A stretch of DNA of 64,000 nt, taken from positions 1-64,000 of the forward strand of contig JASJCP010000001.1 in NCBI GenBank assembly GCA_030065935.1, given 5' to 3'. The translations under genes were made by a program, and so were the position numbers. The notes beneath the pieces were generated by a model. That model was not told the origin of the DNA, made no database searches, and was given only the letters and a program-made list of their open reading frames with translations. The stretch comes from Xenococcaceae cyanobacterium MO_167.B27. Its GTDB lineage: Bacteria; Cyanobacteriota; Cyanobacteriia; Cyanobacteriales; Xenococcaceae. Below, piece by piece: positions 54,155 through 64,000 of this stretch (position 1 is the first letter of the stretch; every line of letters begins with the position of its first letter).

Positions 54155-54988
54155 ATGAAAAATAGAAACCGAATCTTAAGCTTTTTGAGTATTAGTATTG
54201 TGTCACTACTATTAGTAGTAGGAGGCGATCTCCTAAACAATATTCAACTAGAAAATCCCAGTATAGCTACTCCATCAACTAAATTAACTGTATCAGCAGC
54301 AGCAAGCCTCAAGAATGTTATGGAAGAAATTGAGCCTATTTACCAGCAAGAACATCCTGAGACAGAAATAATCTATAATTTTGCTTCTTCTGGCTCTCTG
54401 CAACGCCAAATAGAACAGGGCGCACCTGTAGATGTATTTATTTGTGCTGCTACTGACAAAATGGATGCTTTGGAAAAACAGGGACTATTACTAACAGAAA
54501 CTAGGCGAGATTTATTAAAAAATCAAATGGTTTTAGTTACTCCTGCAAGTAATAGTAAAAGTAATCTTAAGCTGGATAATTTTGAGGATTTAACTACTAA
54601 AAAAACAACTGCGATCGCTCTTGGAGAACCAAAAAGCGTTCCTGCGGGTAAATATGCTCAAGAAGTGTTAAATTCTTTCAAAATTGCTGACCAAGTAAAT
54701 TCTAAAGCCGTCTATGGTAAAGATGTACGCCAGGTTCTCAATTATGTTGCTACAGGTAACGTAGATGCAGGGATTGTGTATCGTACCGATGCTAAAGTTT
54801 CTGATAATGTCCAAATAGTCGCTACCGCCCCAGAAAACACCCATTCTCCTGTAATTTATCCTATTGGGGTAATTAAAGATAGCGATCAGCCAGAAGCTGC
54901 AACCGAATTGATCGAGTTTTTAACTAGCCCCGAAGCACAAGCTGTATTTGAAGAGTACGGGTTTGTATCTGTTACCAGTAATCAGTAA
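54155..54988 (+). CDS. modA: Molybdate ABC transporter substrate-binding protein
   Basis: 'LTVSAAASLKNVMEEIEPIYQQEHPETEIIYNFASSGSLQRQIEQGAPVDVFI'. Confidence 0.95.
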   Translation: MKNRNRILSFLSISIVSLLLVVGGDLLNNIQLENPSIATPSTKLTVSAAASLKNVMEEIEPIYQQEHPETEIIYNFASSGSLQRQIEQGAPVDVFICAATDKMDALEKQGLLLTETRRDLLKNQMVLVTPASNSKSNLKLDNFEDLTTKKTTAIALGEPKSVPAGKYAQEVLNSFKIADQVNSKAVYGKDVRQVLNYVATGNVDAGIVYRTDAKVSDNVQIVATAPENTHSPVIYPIGVIKDSDQPEAATELIEFLTSPEAQAVFEEYGFVSVTSNQ

Positions 54989-55199
54989 TCAGTAATCAGT
55001 TATCACTCATCAGTTATCAGACCAAGTTGCGTTGTAATAGGATCATAAGTAGTTGTGCAAAATATGACGCGATAATTGATATAGGCAAGCTAGCAATAGG
55101 CAATAGTAGATAGGCAATAGGGAATAGGGAATAGGAAATGTCCGAATGTACAAATAATTTTATCTAGGTACTTAATTATCTCCTCGGGAGGCGCAAAGA

Positions 55200-55282
55200 C
55201 GAATCCCCCCCAACCCCCCTTAATAAGGGGGGAGAAGAAGGCAAAGAATAAAATGATCGAGAGCTTGTGCAAAACTCGGTAT
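55200..55282 (-). repeat. Interspersed ~85-bp repeat, copy 2 (inverted relative to 42690)
   Basis: Reverse complement: ataccgagttttgcacaagctctcgatcattttattctttgccttcttctccccccttattaagggggg. Confidence 0.85.
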
Positions 55283-55348
55283 CAGTAATCAACCACTAAC
55301 TACCAAACACTAACCACCAACCACCAACCACTAACCAATGACTAACCA

Positions 55349-57265
55349 ATGACTGATCTTACCCCCATCTGGATATCCCTGAAAACTGCTACTACTGCCA
55401 CAGTAATTACTTTTTTCCTCGGCATTATGGCAGCGCGTTGGATGTTGGGCTATCGGGGTAAATCTAAGGGATTAATTGAAGGTTTATTAACTGCCCCTTT
55501 GGTACTTCCTCCGACAGTAGTTGGTTTTTTATTATTGTTGTTATTCGGTAAAACCGGGTTTATCGGTCAAATATTAGCTTATTTTGGTGTTACAGTTATT
55601 TTCTCTTGGTATGCTACTGTTATCGCCTCGACAGTGGTGGCTTTCCCTTTAATGTATAAAACTGCTTTGGGGGCATTCAAGCAAATCGATTATAATCTGC
55701 TTGCCTGTGCCAGAACTCTTGGAGCTTCAGAATGGACGATTTTCTGGCGGGTTATGTTGCCTTTAGCTAAACCTGGGTTAATTGCTGGTACTTTACTGGC
55801 TTTTGCTCGTGCTTTAGGCGAATTTGGCGCGACTTTAATGTTAGCTGGTTCGATTCCTGGCAAAACTGAGACTATTCCCATCGCGATTTTCTTTGCGTCT
55901 GAAGGTGGGGCGATGGATCGAGCCTTATTCCTAGTGATCGTTATGCTGACAATTTCTCTGGGAGTAATTACAGCAGTTAATTATTGGACAGAAGGTAATA
56001 ATAATCGATCACAACAGAGTAGGAATGCTTTATGGCAAAAAATTCAGACATTAATACCAATTCCCAACATTACTGCTAAACCTCAATCTCCGCCTCAGTC
56101 ATCAGTAGCAGATGTTAAGAGAAATACTATTATGGGGGGTATGTCTGCACAACGCCAAAAATCCCTAGATTATCCTGTACCCCAAGCCAAAATCGAGTTA
56201 ATTGTCGATATTCAAAAACAGCTACCAGGATTTTTATTAGATGTTGTTTTTCATACAGATCAAACACCGTTAGGGTTACTGGGGGCTTCTGGTGCGGGTA
56301 AAAGCTTGATTTTGCGCTGTATTGCTGGTTTGGAAACTCCAGATAAAGGGCGTATTGTTTTAAACGGGAAGGTGTTATTTGATTCGGAGCGAGGGATTAA
56401 TTTACCGCCACAAGATCGCGCCTGTGGTTTTTTGTTTCAAAATTATGCTCTGTTTCCCCATCTAACTATTGCAGAAAATATTGCCTTTGGGATGCGCTCA
56501 GGGAAATCGAAGCGGGATATTAAACAGGAAGTAGAAAAGCAATTAATCACTGTAGATTTACCAGGAGTGGGCGATCGCTATCCAGGGGAGCTTTCAGGAG
56601 GACAGCAACAAAGAGTAGCATTAGCTAGAGCTAAAGCAAGTGAACCAGGGATAATGCTGTTAGATGAGCCTTTTTCAGCTTTAGATACTTATTTGCGGGA
56701 TAAACAAGAAAAAATGCTCAGAAATAACCTGATTCACTATCAGGGAGTGACTTTGTTTATTACCCATAACCTAGAAGAAGCCTATCGGGTATGTCCTAAA
56801 CTGTTAGTAGTAGATGGGGGAAATGCGATCGCCCATGGTACAAAACAAGATATTTTCGAGCATCCCCGTAATTTTAGAACAGCCCAATTAACTGGTTGTA
56901 AAAACTTTTCCCGCGCCGTTGCTATATCAGAAGGGAAAGTAAAGGCTCTCGATTGGGATTGTATCTTAGAAGTAGTCGAACCAGCCCCACAATCTCTAGA
57001 ATATCTAGGTATTCGCGCCCATCAGCTAATCTTTTCCGACACAGAAGATGAGGCGAATACTTTTCCTTGTTGGTTGGCTACCATTAGCGAAACCCAACAC
57101 CGCATGACTGTATATGTTAAGTTAAACCAACCTGCTAATGATCCTGAAGATTATCATCTGCAAGCGGAAGTTGTTAAAGACAAATGGGAGGAATTAAAAG
57201 ATCGTCCCCTCCCCTGGAAGATTCAACTTAATGGATTACGAGTTATGCTTCTCAAAGCCCAGTAA
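55349..57265 (+). CDS. modBC: Fused molybdate ABC transporter permease-ATPase (ModB-ModC)
   Basis: N-term permease 'PLVLPPTVVGFLLLLLFG'; C-term 'GASGAGKSLILRCIAGLETPDKG', 'LSGGQQQRVALARA', TOBE-like end. Confidence 0.95.
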   Translation: MTDLTPIWISLKTATTATVITFFLGIMAARWMLGYRGKSKGLIEGLLTAPLVLPPTVVGFLLLLLFGKTGFIGQILAYFGVTVIFSWYATVIASTVVAFPLMYKTALGAFKQIDYNLLACARTLGASEWTIFWRVMLPLAKPGLIAGTLLAFARALGEFGATLMLAGSIPGKTETIPIAIFFASEGGAMDRALFLVIVMLTISLGVITAVNYWTEGNNNRSQQSRNALWQKIQTLIPIPNITAKPQSPPQSSVADVKRNTIMGGMSAQRQKSLDYPVPQAKIELIVDIQKQLPGFLLDVVFHTDQTPLGLLGASGAGKSLILRCIAGLETPDKGRIVLNGKVLFDSERGINLPPQDRACGFLFQNYALFPHLTIAENIAFGMRSGKSKRDIKQEVEKQLITVDLPGVGDRYPGELSGGQQQRVALARAKASEPGIMLLDEPFSALDTYLRDKQEKMLRNNLIHYQGVTLFITHNLEEAYRVCPKLLVVDGGNAIAHGTKQDIFEHPRNFRTAQLTGCKNFSRAVAISEGKVKALDWDCILEVVEPAPQSLEYLGIRAHQLIFSDTEDEANTFPCWLATISETQHRMTVYVKLNQPANDPEDYHLQAEVVKDKWEELKDRPLPWKIQLNGLRVMLLKAQ

Positions 57266-57440
57266 GTAGTTAGCGCGGGATAAAGTCGCGATAGTTGAGA
57301 TCGAAAATAGGGAATAGGGATTGGTGAGATATTCGGTCGTCGCTTCGCGAGTGATAAATATTAAAATGTAGGTTGGGTAGAGGAACTAAACGCAACACCT
57401 ACAAGCAATTGTTGGCTTGCATTATCGTTTAACTGAAATC

Positions 57441-57709
57441 TTGCACCAGTATCAACAACCACCAGAGATTCAAATCTCTGGCTAATAGAAAAAGTCTTCT
57501 AAAGAAGACTAGATAAGGGTTTTATACCAATTGGAAGAAAAAATGCAAAAGATAATTGTAGGGTGGGCATTGCCCACTCTACCTTTGGATTCAATTTATG
57601 TGTAACAAACATTTATCAAATTGGTATTAGTCCATTTGAATGGACTTATTCTGTGAGCCTCGGAATTGGATTCCGAGGTGGGTTTTGAGGCTGACCGACA
57701 ATGGTGCAA
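57441..57709. repeat. Inverted pair of two-hairpin repeats
   Basis: TTGCACCA…[CCAGAGAT TCAA ATCTCTGG][AGTCTTCT aa AGAAGACT]…[AGTCCATT tg AATGGACT][CCTCGGAAT tgg ATTCCGAGG]…TGGTGCAA. Confidence 0.85.
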
Positions 57710-58004
57710 GAGCTAATTTTAACCCAACCTACTAGTGCATCGAGATTAATTTATTGGCTAGTGGGAGCGTCTTGCTCGCAATTAATATTATCTTTCAGAA
57801 GATTTGAAGCCAGCATTGTAGCCTAGAGGTGCTACTACCTTCGTATCTTGTTACTTTTGATAAATGGTATCAGTTGTGATGAATTGAGTTAGAAGTAACA
57901 AGTAATAAGTGTTACTCACAAGATGCTGCCTATTTTAACTACCATTATTTATTATCTGGCTGAAAATCGATCACCCTGTAACCTGTTTGAGTTTTGTAAT
58001 ACTC

Positions 58005-59192
58005 ATGAATCCCACTGCTGCTTATCTTCACATTCCTTTTTGTCGTCGTCGTTGCTATTACTGTGACTTTGCAATCTCAGTTGTTGGCGATCGCCCTTTA
58101 ACTGATAATTCTAATATAGTAACAGATTATATTAATTATCTCTGCCAAGAAATTCTCGCCACACCTGAAACTGACACCCCATTGCAAACGATATTTTTTG
58201 GGGGTGGTACACCTTCTCTGTTACCTGTTAAACAATTAGCCCAAATCATAGATACTTTACAACAGAAATTTAAGATTGCTCAAGATGCAGAAATTTCAAT
58301 GGAGATTGATCCTAATACTTTCAATCCAGAAAAACTCCAAGGATATCTTGAGTGTGGAGTAAATAGAGTAAGTTTAGGAATTCAAACTTTTGATGAAAAA
58401 CTATTACAAATTTGTGGTAGAACTCATACAGTAAAAGATATTTTTCAGGCGATCGAGATTATTAAAAAATTATCTATCAAGAACTTTAGTTTAGATTTGA
58501 TTACAGGCTTACCTTATCAAACTTTAGAACAGTGTCAAGCATCTTTAGAAACAGCTATAAAAATTAATCCTTCTCATTTATCTTGTTACGATTTAGTTCT
58601 TGAACCTGTAACAGTTTTTGGTAAAAAATATCAACCAGGAAAAAATCCTTTACCCACAGATGAAACTACCGCAGCAATGTATCATCTGACACAACAATTA
58701 TTAACTATTAACGGTTATCAACATTACGAAATATCTAATTATGCTCAACCAGGTTATCAATGTCAGCATAATCGCATTTATTGGGAAAATAAACCTTATT
58801 ACGGCTTTGGAATGGGCGCAGCAAGTTATGTTAACCAAAAAAGATACACTCGTCCTCGTACTAGAAGAGAATATTATAATTGGGTAAAAGAAGGGGCAGT
58901 AATTGATGTTCCAGAAACCAGCAAAAGCGATCGCATTTTAGAAACTTTGATGTTAGGATTACGTCTTGCTGAAGGAGTAAACTTATCTGCAATCTCTCAA
59001 CAATTTGGAGGACAAATTACAACTAAAATTTTAGATTGCTTACAACAATATCAGAAGCTTAATTGGGTAATTTTCGAGCCAAATTTATCTAGATTAAGAT
59101 TAAAAGACCCAGAAGGTTTTTTATTTTCTAATCAAATCCTTACTACTTTATTTGAATTAGACTTTTCTGAGCATGATTATCTTTTAGGTTAA
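58005..59192 (+). CDS. hemW: Radical SAM heme chaperone HemW-like
   Basis: 'AYLHIPFCRRRCYYCDFAI', 'FFGGGTPSLLP', 'RVSLGIQTFDEKLL'. Confidence 0.93.
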   Translation: MNPTAAYLHIPFCRRRCYYCDFAISVVGDRPLTDNSNIVTDYINYLCQEILATPETDTPLQTIFFGGGTPSLLPVKQLAQIIDTLQQKFKIAQDAEISMEIDPNTFNPEKLQGYLECGVNRVSLGIQTFDEKLLQICGRTHTVKDIFQAIEIIKKLSIKNFSLDLITGLPYQTLEQCQASLETAIKINPSHLSCYDLVLEPVTVFGKKYQPGKNPLPTDETTAAMYHLTQQLLTINGYQHYEISNYAQPGYQCQHNRIYWENKPYYGFGMGAASYVNQKRYTRPRTRREYYNWVKEGAVIDVPETSKSDRILETLMLGLRLAEGVNLSAISQQFGGQITTKILDCLQQYQKLNWVIFEPNLSRLRLKDPEGFLFSNQILTTLFELDFSEHDYLLG

Positions 59193-59273
59193 ATTATAAT
59201 TTAGTAACTTGCTCCATGAATCAACATAAATTAATGATAAAATAAACTTGTCAGCCAAGATTTGTCGATAATT

Positions 59274-59540
59274 ATGCCTGAAGAATCCTCAAACCCCAAA
59301 GATGACTTCTTAAATACTATCAGTAAGTATTATGGAGAATTTACCCCTGGTAATTTAGCATTTAATTATAATCTTCAAGAATTTGCCAATCAAGTGTCTT
59401 ATATTTGTGGTTTAGAAAGCAATGGTAAAATAAATTCTCATGAAGCCTATGAAAAAATTAAAGAATTGTGGAGTAAATTAAAGATTTCTAAAACAGAATT
59501 ATTAGATAAAAATGATAACCAACCAACAAGCGATCAGTAA
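59274..59540 (+). CDS. Small conserved-looking cyanobacterial hypothetical
   Basis: MPEESSNPKDDFLNTISKYYGEFTPGNLAFNYNLQEFANQVSYICGLE…. Confidence 0.65.
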   Translation: MPEESSNPKDDFLNTISKYYGEFTPGNLAFNYNLQEFANQVSYICGLESNGKINSHEAYEKIKELWSKLKISKTELLDKNDNQPTSDQ

Positions 59541-59619
59541 TCAACAATACTACTAACTACTAACTACTAACTACTAACAACAATCAACAAAAACCAAATT
59601 ATTAAAACTGCCATAAATT

Positions 59620-60954
59620 ATGGTTAAGATTATTAGTCGCAAATCATTAGGAAAACAGCCAGTCTATGACATTGGTGTTGTTGAAGATCACAACTTTCTT
59701 TTAGCTAATGGTGCAATAGCTTCCAACTGTTTTAACAAATCCCATTCTACCGCTTACGCCTACGTTACTTATCAAACTGCTTATCTCAAAGCCAACTATC
59801 CCACAGAATATATGACGGCTTTACTTAGTGCTAGCAGTGGGAATCAAGATAAAATCGAAAAGTATCGGGAAAATTGTCAAAGAATGGGTATTCAAGTTGA
59901 ACCCCCCGATATTAATCGTTCTCTAGAAGATTTTATCCCCCAAGAAAATAACATACTATTTGGTTTATCTGCGGTTAAAAATTTAGGACAAGCTGCTATT
60001 GAAAGTATTTTAAAAGCTAGAGAAAAAGGTGAATTTACCTCAATGGCGGATTTTTGTGAACGGGTTGATTTACGTACTGTTAACAGTCGTGCTTTAGAAA
60101 CTCTGATTTATTGTGGTGCTTTTGATAAAATTGAAAAGAATCGCCGACAGCTTATTAATGATGTTGAGGTACTGATTCCTTGGGCGCAGAAAAAGAGTAA
60201 AGAGAAAGAGACAGGTCAAATGAATTTATTTGACTTAATGGGAGATAATAATACTGATGATAGTGATAGTTTTGAACAAGCACCAAGTACCCCTAAAGTA
60301 GAAGATTTCCCCTTACAAGAAAAACTGAAACTAGAAAAAGAATATCTTGGTTTTTATGTTAGCGATCATCCCCTCAAAGCAGCTAGCCAAGCAGCACAAA
60401 TTTTATCTCCCATTAATCTTAATCAATTAGCAGAACAAAAAGCGAGAAAGCCTGTTAGCGCGCTAGTAATGTTAACAGCAGTTAAAAAAATTATTACCCA
60501 AAAAGGCGACCCTATGGCATTTTTGGAGATGGAAGATATTACCACTGGAGATGTAGAAGGAACAGTGTTTCCTCGTACTTACGAAAAAATTGCATCAGTT
60601 TTACAAGAAAATGCTCGCCTAATTATTTGGGGAAAAGTACAACAAAGAAATGATAAATATCAATTTATTGTAGAAGATGCCCAACCAGTAGAAGAAGTAA
60701 GAATGATTCTGGTAGAAATGAGTTTTGAACAAGCAAGACAAACTGCAAATCAACAAAATATTAAAAATATTTTACTGGAAAATTCTGGGGAAGGAAATCA
60801 AGGCATTCCCATATTTATGATTATTAATCATGGTGCAAAACGCCAGTTTATTCGTCTGGGAAAACAGTACTGGGTTAAAGATGATTATGCTGCTATTTCT
60901 GCTTTAAGCAAATTAGGCGTAACAGTTCGTAAAGAACCACTAATCCCTGTCTAG
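59620..60954 (+). CDS. dnaE: DNA polymerase III alpha C-terminal part with N-terminal split-intein IntC
   Basis: '[69 protein letters not shown]'. Confidence 0.97.
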   Translation: MVKIISRKSLGKQPVYDIGVVEDHNFLLANGAIASNCFNKSHSTAYAYVTYQTAYLKANYPTEYMTALLSASSGNQDKIEKYRENCQRMGIQVEPPDINRSLEDFIPQENNILFGLSAVKNLGQAAIESILKAREKGEFTSMADFCERVDLRTVNSRALETLIYCGAFDKIEKNRRQLINDVEVLIPWAQKKSKEKETGQMNLFDLMGDNNTDDSDSFEQAPSTPKVEDFPLQEKLKLEKEYLGFYVSDHPLKAASQAAQILSPINLNQLAEQKARKPVSALVMLTAVKKIITQKGDPMAFLEMEDITTGDVEGTVFPRTYEKIASVLQENARLIIWGKVQQRNDKYQFIVEDAQPVEEVRMILVEMSFEQARQTANQQNIKNILLENSGEGNQGIPIFMIINHGAKRQFIRLGKQYWVKDDYAAISALSKLGVTVRKEPLIPV

Positions 60955-61778
60955 TTCAATTTAGTTTCTGTAACTAAAGTACAACTAGTCCAAGTCCCTT
61001 TTTCATCGTAATTACGCATAATTCTTTTCCGCTTATTGGGAGCTAACAGCCAACCTATTTCTAAAACAAACTTATGACCTAGTTTGGCTTCCAATGGACA
61101 ATTACAAGATGCGCCATCAGGTAACAGTAGTATTTGTATTTTTAAAGGACTATCTTCAAATAAAAGTCTTGAGCCGTCAATTCTTGCTTGAGATGTGATT
61201 GTACGAGTTCCAAAAGATAGACTTTGATCTAGATAGTTATTACTTGGTTGGGTAATTTTGAGATGACTATTAAAAATATCAGGAGTGCGAAAGTCAGGAT
61301 ATATAGTAACACCATTCCCTTGCCACTCTCCTAATAAACTATTCACTGTTAAAGCTGATCTTTCGGGAGTATTACTTGATGGTAATTTTTCTCGAATTAA
61401 AACTACACGCTCTAATTGACTCGACCCATTATATAATATCACCATGCGTAAACGGCGATCGCTCTTTATTAAGCCAAACTCCCCGCCAAAATTACTATAG
61501 GGAGCAAACTGCATACTACCTTGAGCAAACGCACCATCTTCAAAGAATAAAATCGAGCGATTTAAAGAAGTTTTGCTATAGTCAACAACAACATCGCGAG
61601 AAGGCTTATCAGGAGGAAGATAACGCACTACTTGATGAACTGCTTGATTGTTTTCTCTCCCTTCGAGAGTAACTACAGTCGGAGTATCTTCTATTAATTC
61701 TCCTTGAGGAGATAAACGAGTAAAAGAGCCTTGCCATTCACCCAAGTTTTTTAAAAAAGAATCCCATTGAGAAAGCAT
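60951..61778 (-). CDS. DUF3598 (lipocalin-like) protein
   Basis: '[40 protein letters not shown]'; convergent with dnaE, stop codons overlap. Confidence 0.8.
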   Translation of the reverse strand: MLSQWDSFLKNLGEWQGSFTRLSPQGELIEDTPTVVTLEGRENNQAVHQVVRYLPPDKPSRDVVVDYSKTSLNRSILFFEDGAFAQGSMQFAPYSNFGGEFGLIKSDRRLRMVILYNGSSQLERVVLIREKLPSSNTPERSALTVNSLLGEWQGNGVTIYPDFRTPDIFNSHLKITQPSNNYLDQSLSFGTRTITSQARIDGSRLLFEDSPLKIQILLLPDGASCNCPLEAKLGHKFVLEIGWLLAPNKRKRIMRNYDEKGTWTSCTLVTETKLN

Positions 61779-61946
61779 AACTTAGTGACAGATAAAGTTG
61801 GTGATTTTGCTCTAAAAAAAGATATCAGTTAATACTAATACGAATCAGTAAAATGTGGCTGGAGTGATTTGGATGCAGATGGAAATAGTTACAGCAATTA
61901 AGATCGAGCAAACAGCAAAAATCTAGAATGTAGATAAAAATAAAAA

Positions 61947-62690
61947 ATGGATTCTACATATATTTTTACAGATCGCGCCTTAGAATATGCTCGATACAGA
62001 CCAAGTTATCCTCAAAATGCGCTCGCTGCTATCCTAAAGGGATTGGCTAGTCCATCTGGGCTAGTAGCAGCAGATATTGGTGCGGGTACTGGTATTGCTT
62101 CTAGGCTACTAGGAGATTGTGGAGTTAAGGTGATTGCTATTGAACCAAATGAAGCGATGAGACAAAGGGCTGAATATCATCCATTAGTAGAGTTTAAAGC
62201 AGCTACAGCAGAAACCACTAATCTGGAACAGGCTTCAGTGGATTTAGTAACCTGTTTTCAAGCTTTTCACTGGTTTGAACCCTTACCAACATTGCAAGAG
62301 TTTCACCGTATCTTAAAACCTTTAGGAAGACTTGCTTTAATTTGGAATATGTGGGATAAAACAGATGGCTTTACCCAAGCATTGAACGAGTTAGTATCCT
62401 TGGCTAGGGACTCAACTGAGCAACATCAAAACTGGGAATCCAAACTAGGAATCCCGCCAGAAAATTGCTATTTTCAATCTTTTGATCATTTTGAATTTTC
62501 AAATCCACAGCAACGAGACTTCACAGAGTTAATCGGTTTAGTAGAAAGTCAAAGTTTTATTCCTCTTTCGGGAACAAAACACCAACAATTAATTAGGGAT
62601 TTACGAGAATTGTCTCAAAAATGGGCTGATCATCGAGGTAAAGTTTCCTTAGTTTATCGCACAGATGTTTATATTAGCCAAGCATCATGA
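61947..62690 (+). CDS. Class I SAM-dependent methyltransferase
   Basis: 'VAADIGAGTGIASRLLGDCGVKVIAIEPNEAMRQRA', 'FHRILKPLGRLALIWN'. Confidence 0.9.
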   Translation: MDSTYIFTDRALEYARYRPSYPQNALAAILKGLASPSGLVAADIGAGTGIASRLLGDCGVKVIAIEPNEAMRQRAEYHPLVEFKAATAETTNLEQASVDLVTCFQAFHWFEPLPTLQEFHRILKPLGRLALIWNMWDKTDGFTQALNELVSLARDSTEQHQNWESKLGIPPENCYFQSFDHFEFSNPQQRDFTELIGLVESQSFIPLSGTKHQQLIRDLRELSQKWADHRGKVSLVYRTDVYISQAS

Positions 62691-62798
62691 GAATAAGTAA
62701 TAGGTATTTACCCTTCCTCATCCTTCATCCTTCATCCTTCATCCTTGGAAAGTGGGAATAGGGTTCGAGGGTGGTGAAAAATGTATAAATAACGTTGC

Positions 62799-63380
62799 CT
62801 AGCTACTTAACTCGACGCGCTCATAAAGATCGTCTAGACTAATTTCAAACTCAAAAGAATCGAAGGTAATTGTAGCGGATTTCCCTGCATATTCTGACAA
62901 TACCCATTGATTAGAGTCATTTTTGCTAAATTTTTCTACCTGCATTGCTTTCTGACTAATCAAAAGATATTCCTTAAAACTAGGAATAGTGCGATACATC
63001 CTAAACTTATCACCTCGGTCATATTTCTCTGTAGAGTCAGATAAAATTTCAGCAATCATTAAAGGATTAACAATGGTATCTTGGCGATTCTCAGCGAATA
63101 CTAAAGGAGTATCAACTACCATCACATCAGGATAAGTATATAGACGACAATTAGGTATCCATAAGCGCAAATCACTCATAAAAACATCATAAGATGTGCC
63201 TCTAAAAGCAAAATTCAACGCGCTACTTAAATTTAATGAGATTTTATTGTGATTGGGTTTACCACCTGCCATTGGTGTTATTTGACCATCATGATATTCG
63301 CTTCTGTACTCAGCCTTGGTTTCTAGTTCTAAGTATTCTTCTGGAGAATAGTAAGTTTTAGTAGTGACTTGCATAGTCAT
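62799..63380 (-). CDS. Uma2 family endonuclease (DUF820)
   Basis: 'YSPEEYLELETKAEYRSEYHDGQITPMAGGKPNHNKI', 'YPDVMVVD'. Confidence 0.9.
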   Translation of the reverse strand: MTMQVTTKTYYSPEEYLELETKAEYRSEYHDGQITPMAGGKPNHNKISLNLSSALNFAFRGTSYDVFMSDLRLWIPNCRLYTYPDVMVVDTPLVFAENRQDTIVNPLMIAEILSDSTEKYDRGDKFRMYRTIPSFKEYLLISQKAMQVEKFSKNDSNQWVLSEYAGKSATITFDSFEFEISLDDLYERVELSS

Positions 63381-63513
63381 AATTGTTAATTGTAAGTTTA
63401 TTATAAACAGGCTTAAATTTTACTAAAATGCGGTTGCCTAATGACTGGCATAGGGGGGAAGCCCCCAGCTATTGCACACTTACAGTTAACTTATGGTAGG
63501 AAGTGAACGGTGA

Positions 63514-64000
63514 TTAAAGCTTTGCGATCAATTGTTGTAAATCACGACGATAAACCATATCAACATAATTTTCCCATTCTTCTTCTGACCAACTATGATT
63601 TTTCATCGTAGCGGATTGAATTTTGCCCATAAAAGGACGGCGAATTGTCTCATACTTTGTAAATGCTAAAGAGATCGCTTTTTCATCATCCAAAGCATTA
63701 TTATTAACAAGATTAGCAATTAAGGTTGAAATCAAAGCTGCATCTTCAAAACCTTGATTAGCACCTTGGGCAGCAAAAGGGGGCATACCATGAGCAGCAT
63801 CTCCCACTAAAACTAATCGCCCATTACTCCAGATAGGTTGAGAATCAACAGGAATGTTAGTCGGATGAATATAATAAGGGCGATGAAATAGTCCTTCAGG
63901 AGTTGATAAAGCAACCAACTTAATAACACTGGGGGGAAAATCAGCTTTTTCTAAAATATTCACCCCTAAACTAATAATCTCTGCTGAGGATTTATTCTGT
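63514..64000 (-). CDS. FAD-dependent monooxygenase, C-terminal part, truncated by window end
   Basis: 'GRLVLVGDAAHGMPPFAAQGANQGFEDAALI'; frame open to base 64000. Confidence 0.88.
   Translation of the reverse strand, partial: QNKSSAEIISLGVNILEKADFPPSVIKLVALSTPEGLFHRPYYIHPTNIPVDSQPIWSNGRLVLVGDAAHGMPPFAAQGANQGFEDAALISTLIANLVNNNALDDEKAISLAFTKYETIRRPFMGKIQSATMKNHSWSEEEWENYVDMVYRRDLQQLIAKL

Noticed and set aside
55090-55272. 60-aa ORF ending …FSPLIKGGWGGF…
   Set aside because: Encoded by the dispersed ~85-bp repeat and low-complexity intergenic DNA; 'LIKGGWGG' is a typical spurious translation of that repeat

Overview
The window is a cyanobacterial chromosome segment (HIP1 GCGATCGC sites throughout, split dnaE intein, OprB/SLH porin) carrying a near-complete Mo-nitrogenase region. 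The organism looks non-heterocystous (inference). Left flank: a carbohydrate-catabolism block (glgP, eno, gap1-type GAPDH, nifJ/PFOR), plus a HEAT-repeat protein, a PEP-CTERM nucleoside hydrolase, a porin and an IsrB-type (HNH-less) OMEGA protein with its presumed upstream omega-RNA. Core: a cnfR/patB-type regulator; a minus-strand accessory nif block (ArsC-like nitrogenase-associated protein, SagB-like oxidoreductase, ankyrin, TPR-like, flavodoxin, nif ferredoxin III, CBS, nifT, nifV, dps, small protein, nifP); then a plus-strand nifB-(half-ferredoxin)-fdxN-nifS-nifU-nifHDK-nifZ-Mo-nitro_C-nifE-nifN-DUF269-nifX-DUF269-CCE_0567-nifW-hesA-hesB-fdxH block. Metal supply follows: feoB split into two overlapping ORFs, feoA, modA and a fused modBC. 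Right flank: hemW, dnaE C-terminal half with intein-C, DUF3598, methyltransferase, Uma2, and a truncated FAD monooxygenase. Most unusual signals: the IsrB locus; a 166-bp MITE abutting the dps stop; a dispersed ~50-bp palindrome family, one copy in frame inside a CDS; a two-hairpin repeat with covarying stems and a conserved linker; a half-ferredoxin ORF between nifB and fdxN; split feoB; DUF269 paralogues flanking nifX; a possible orphan structured RNA upstream of cnfR; small ORFs below the track cutoff. All calls come from reading the sequence and recalled family knowledge; no searches were run.
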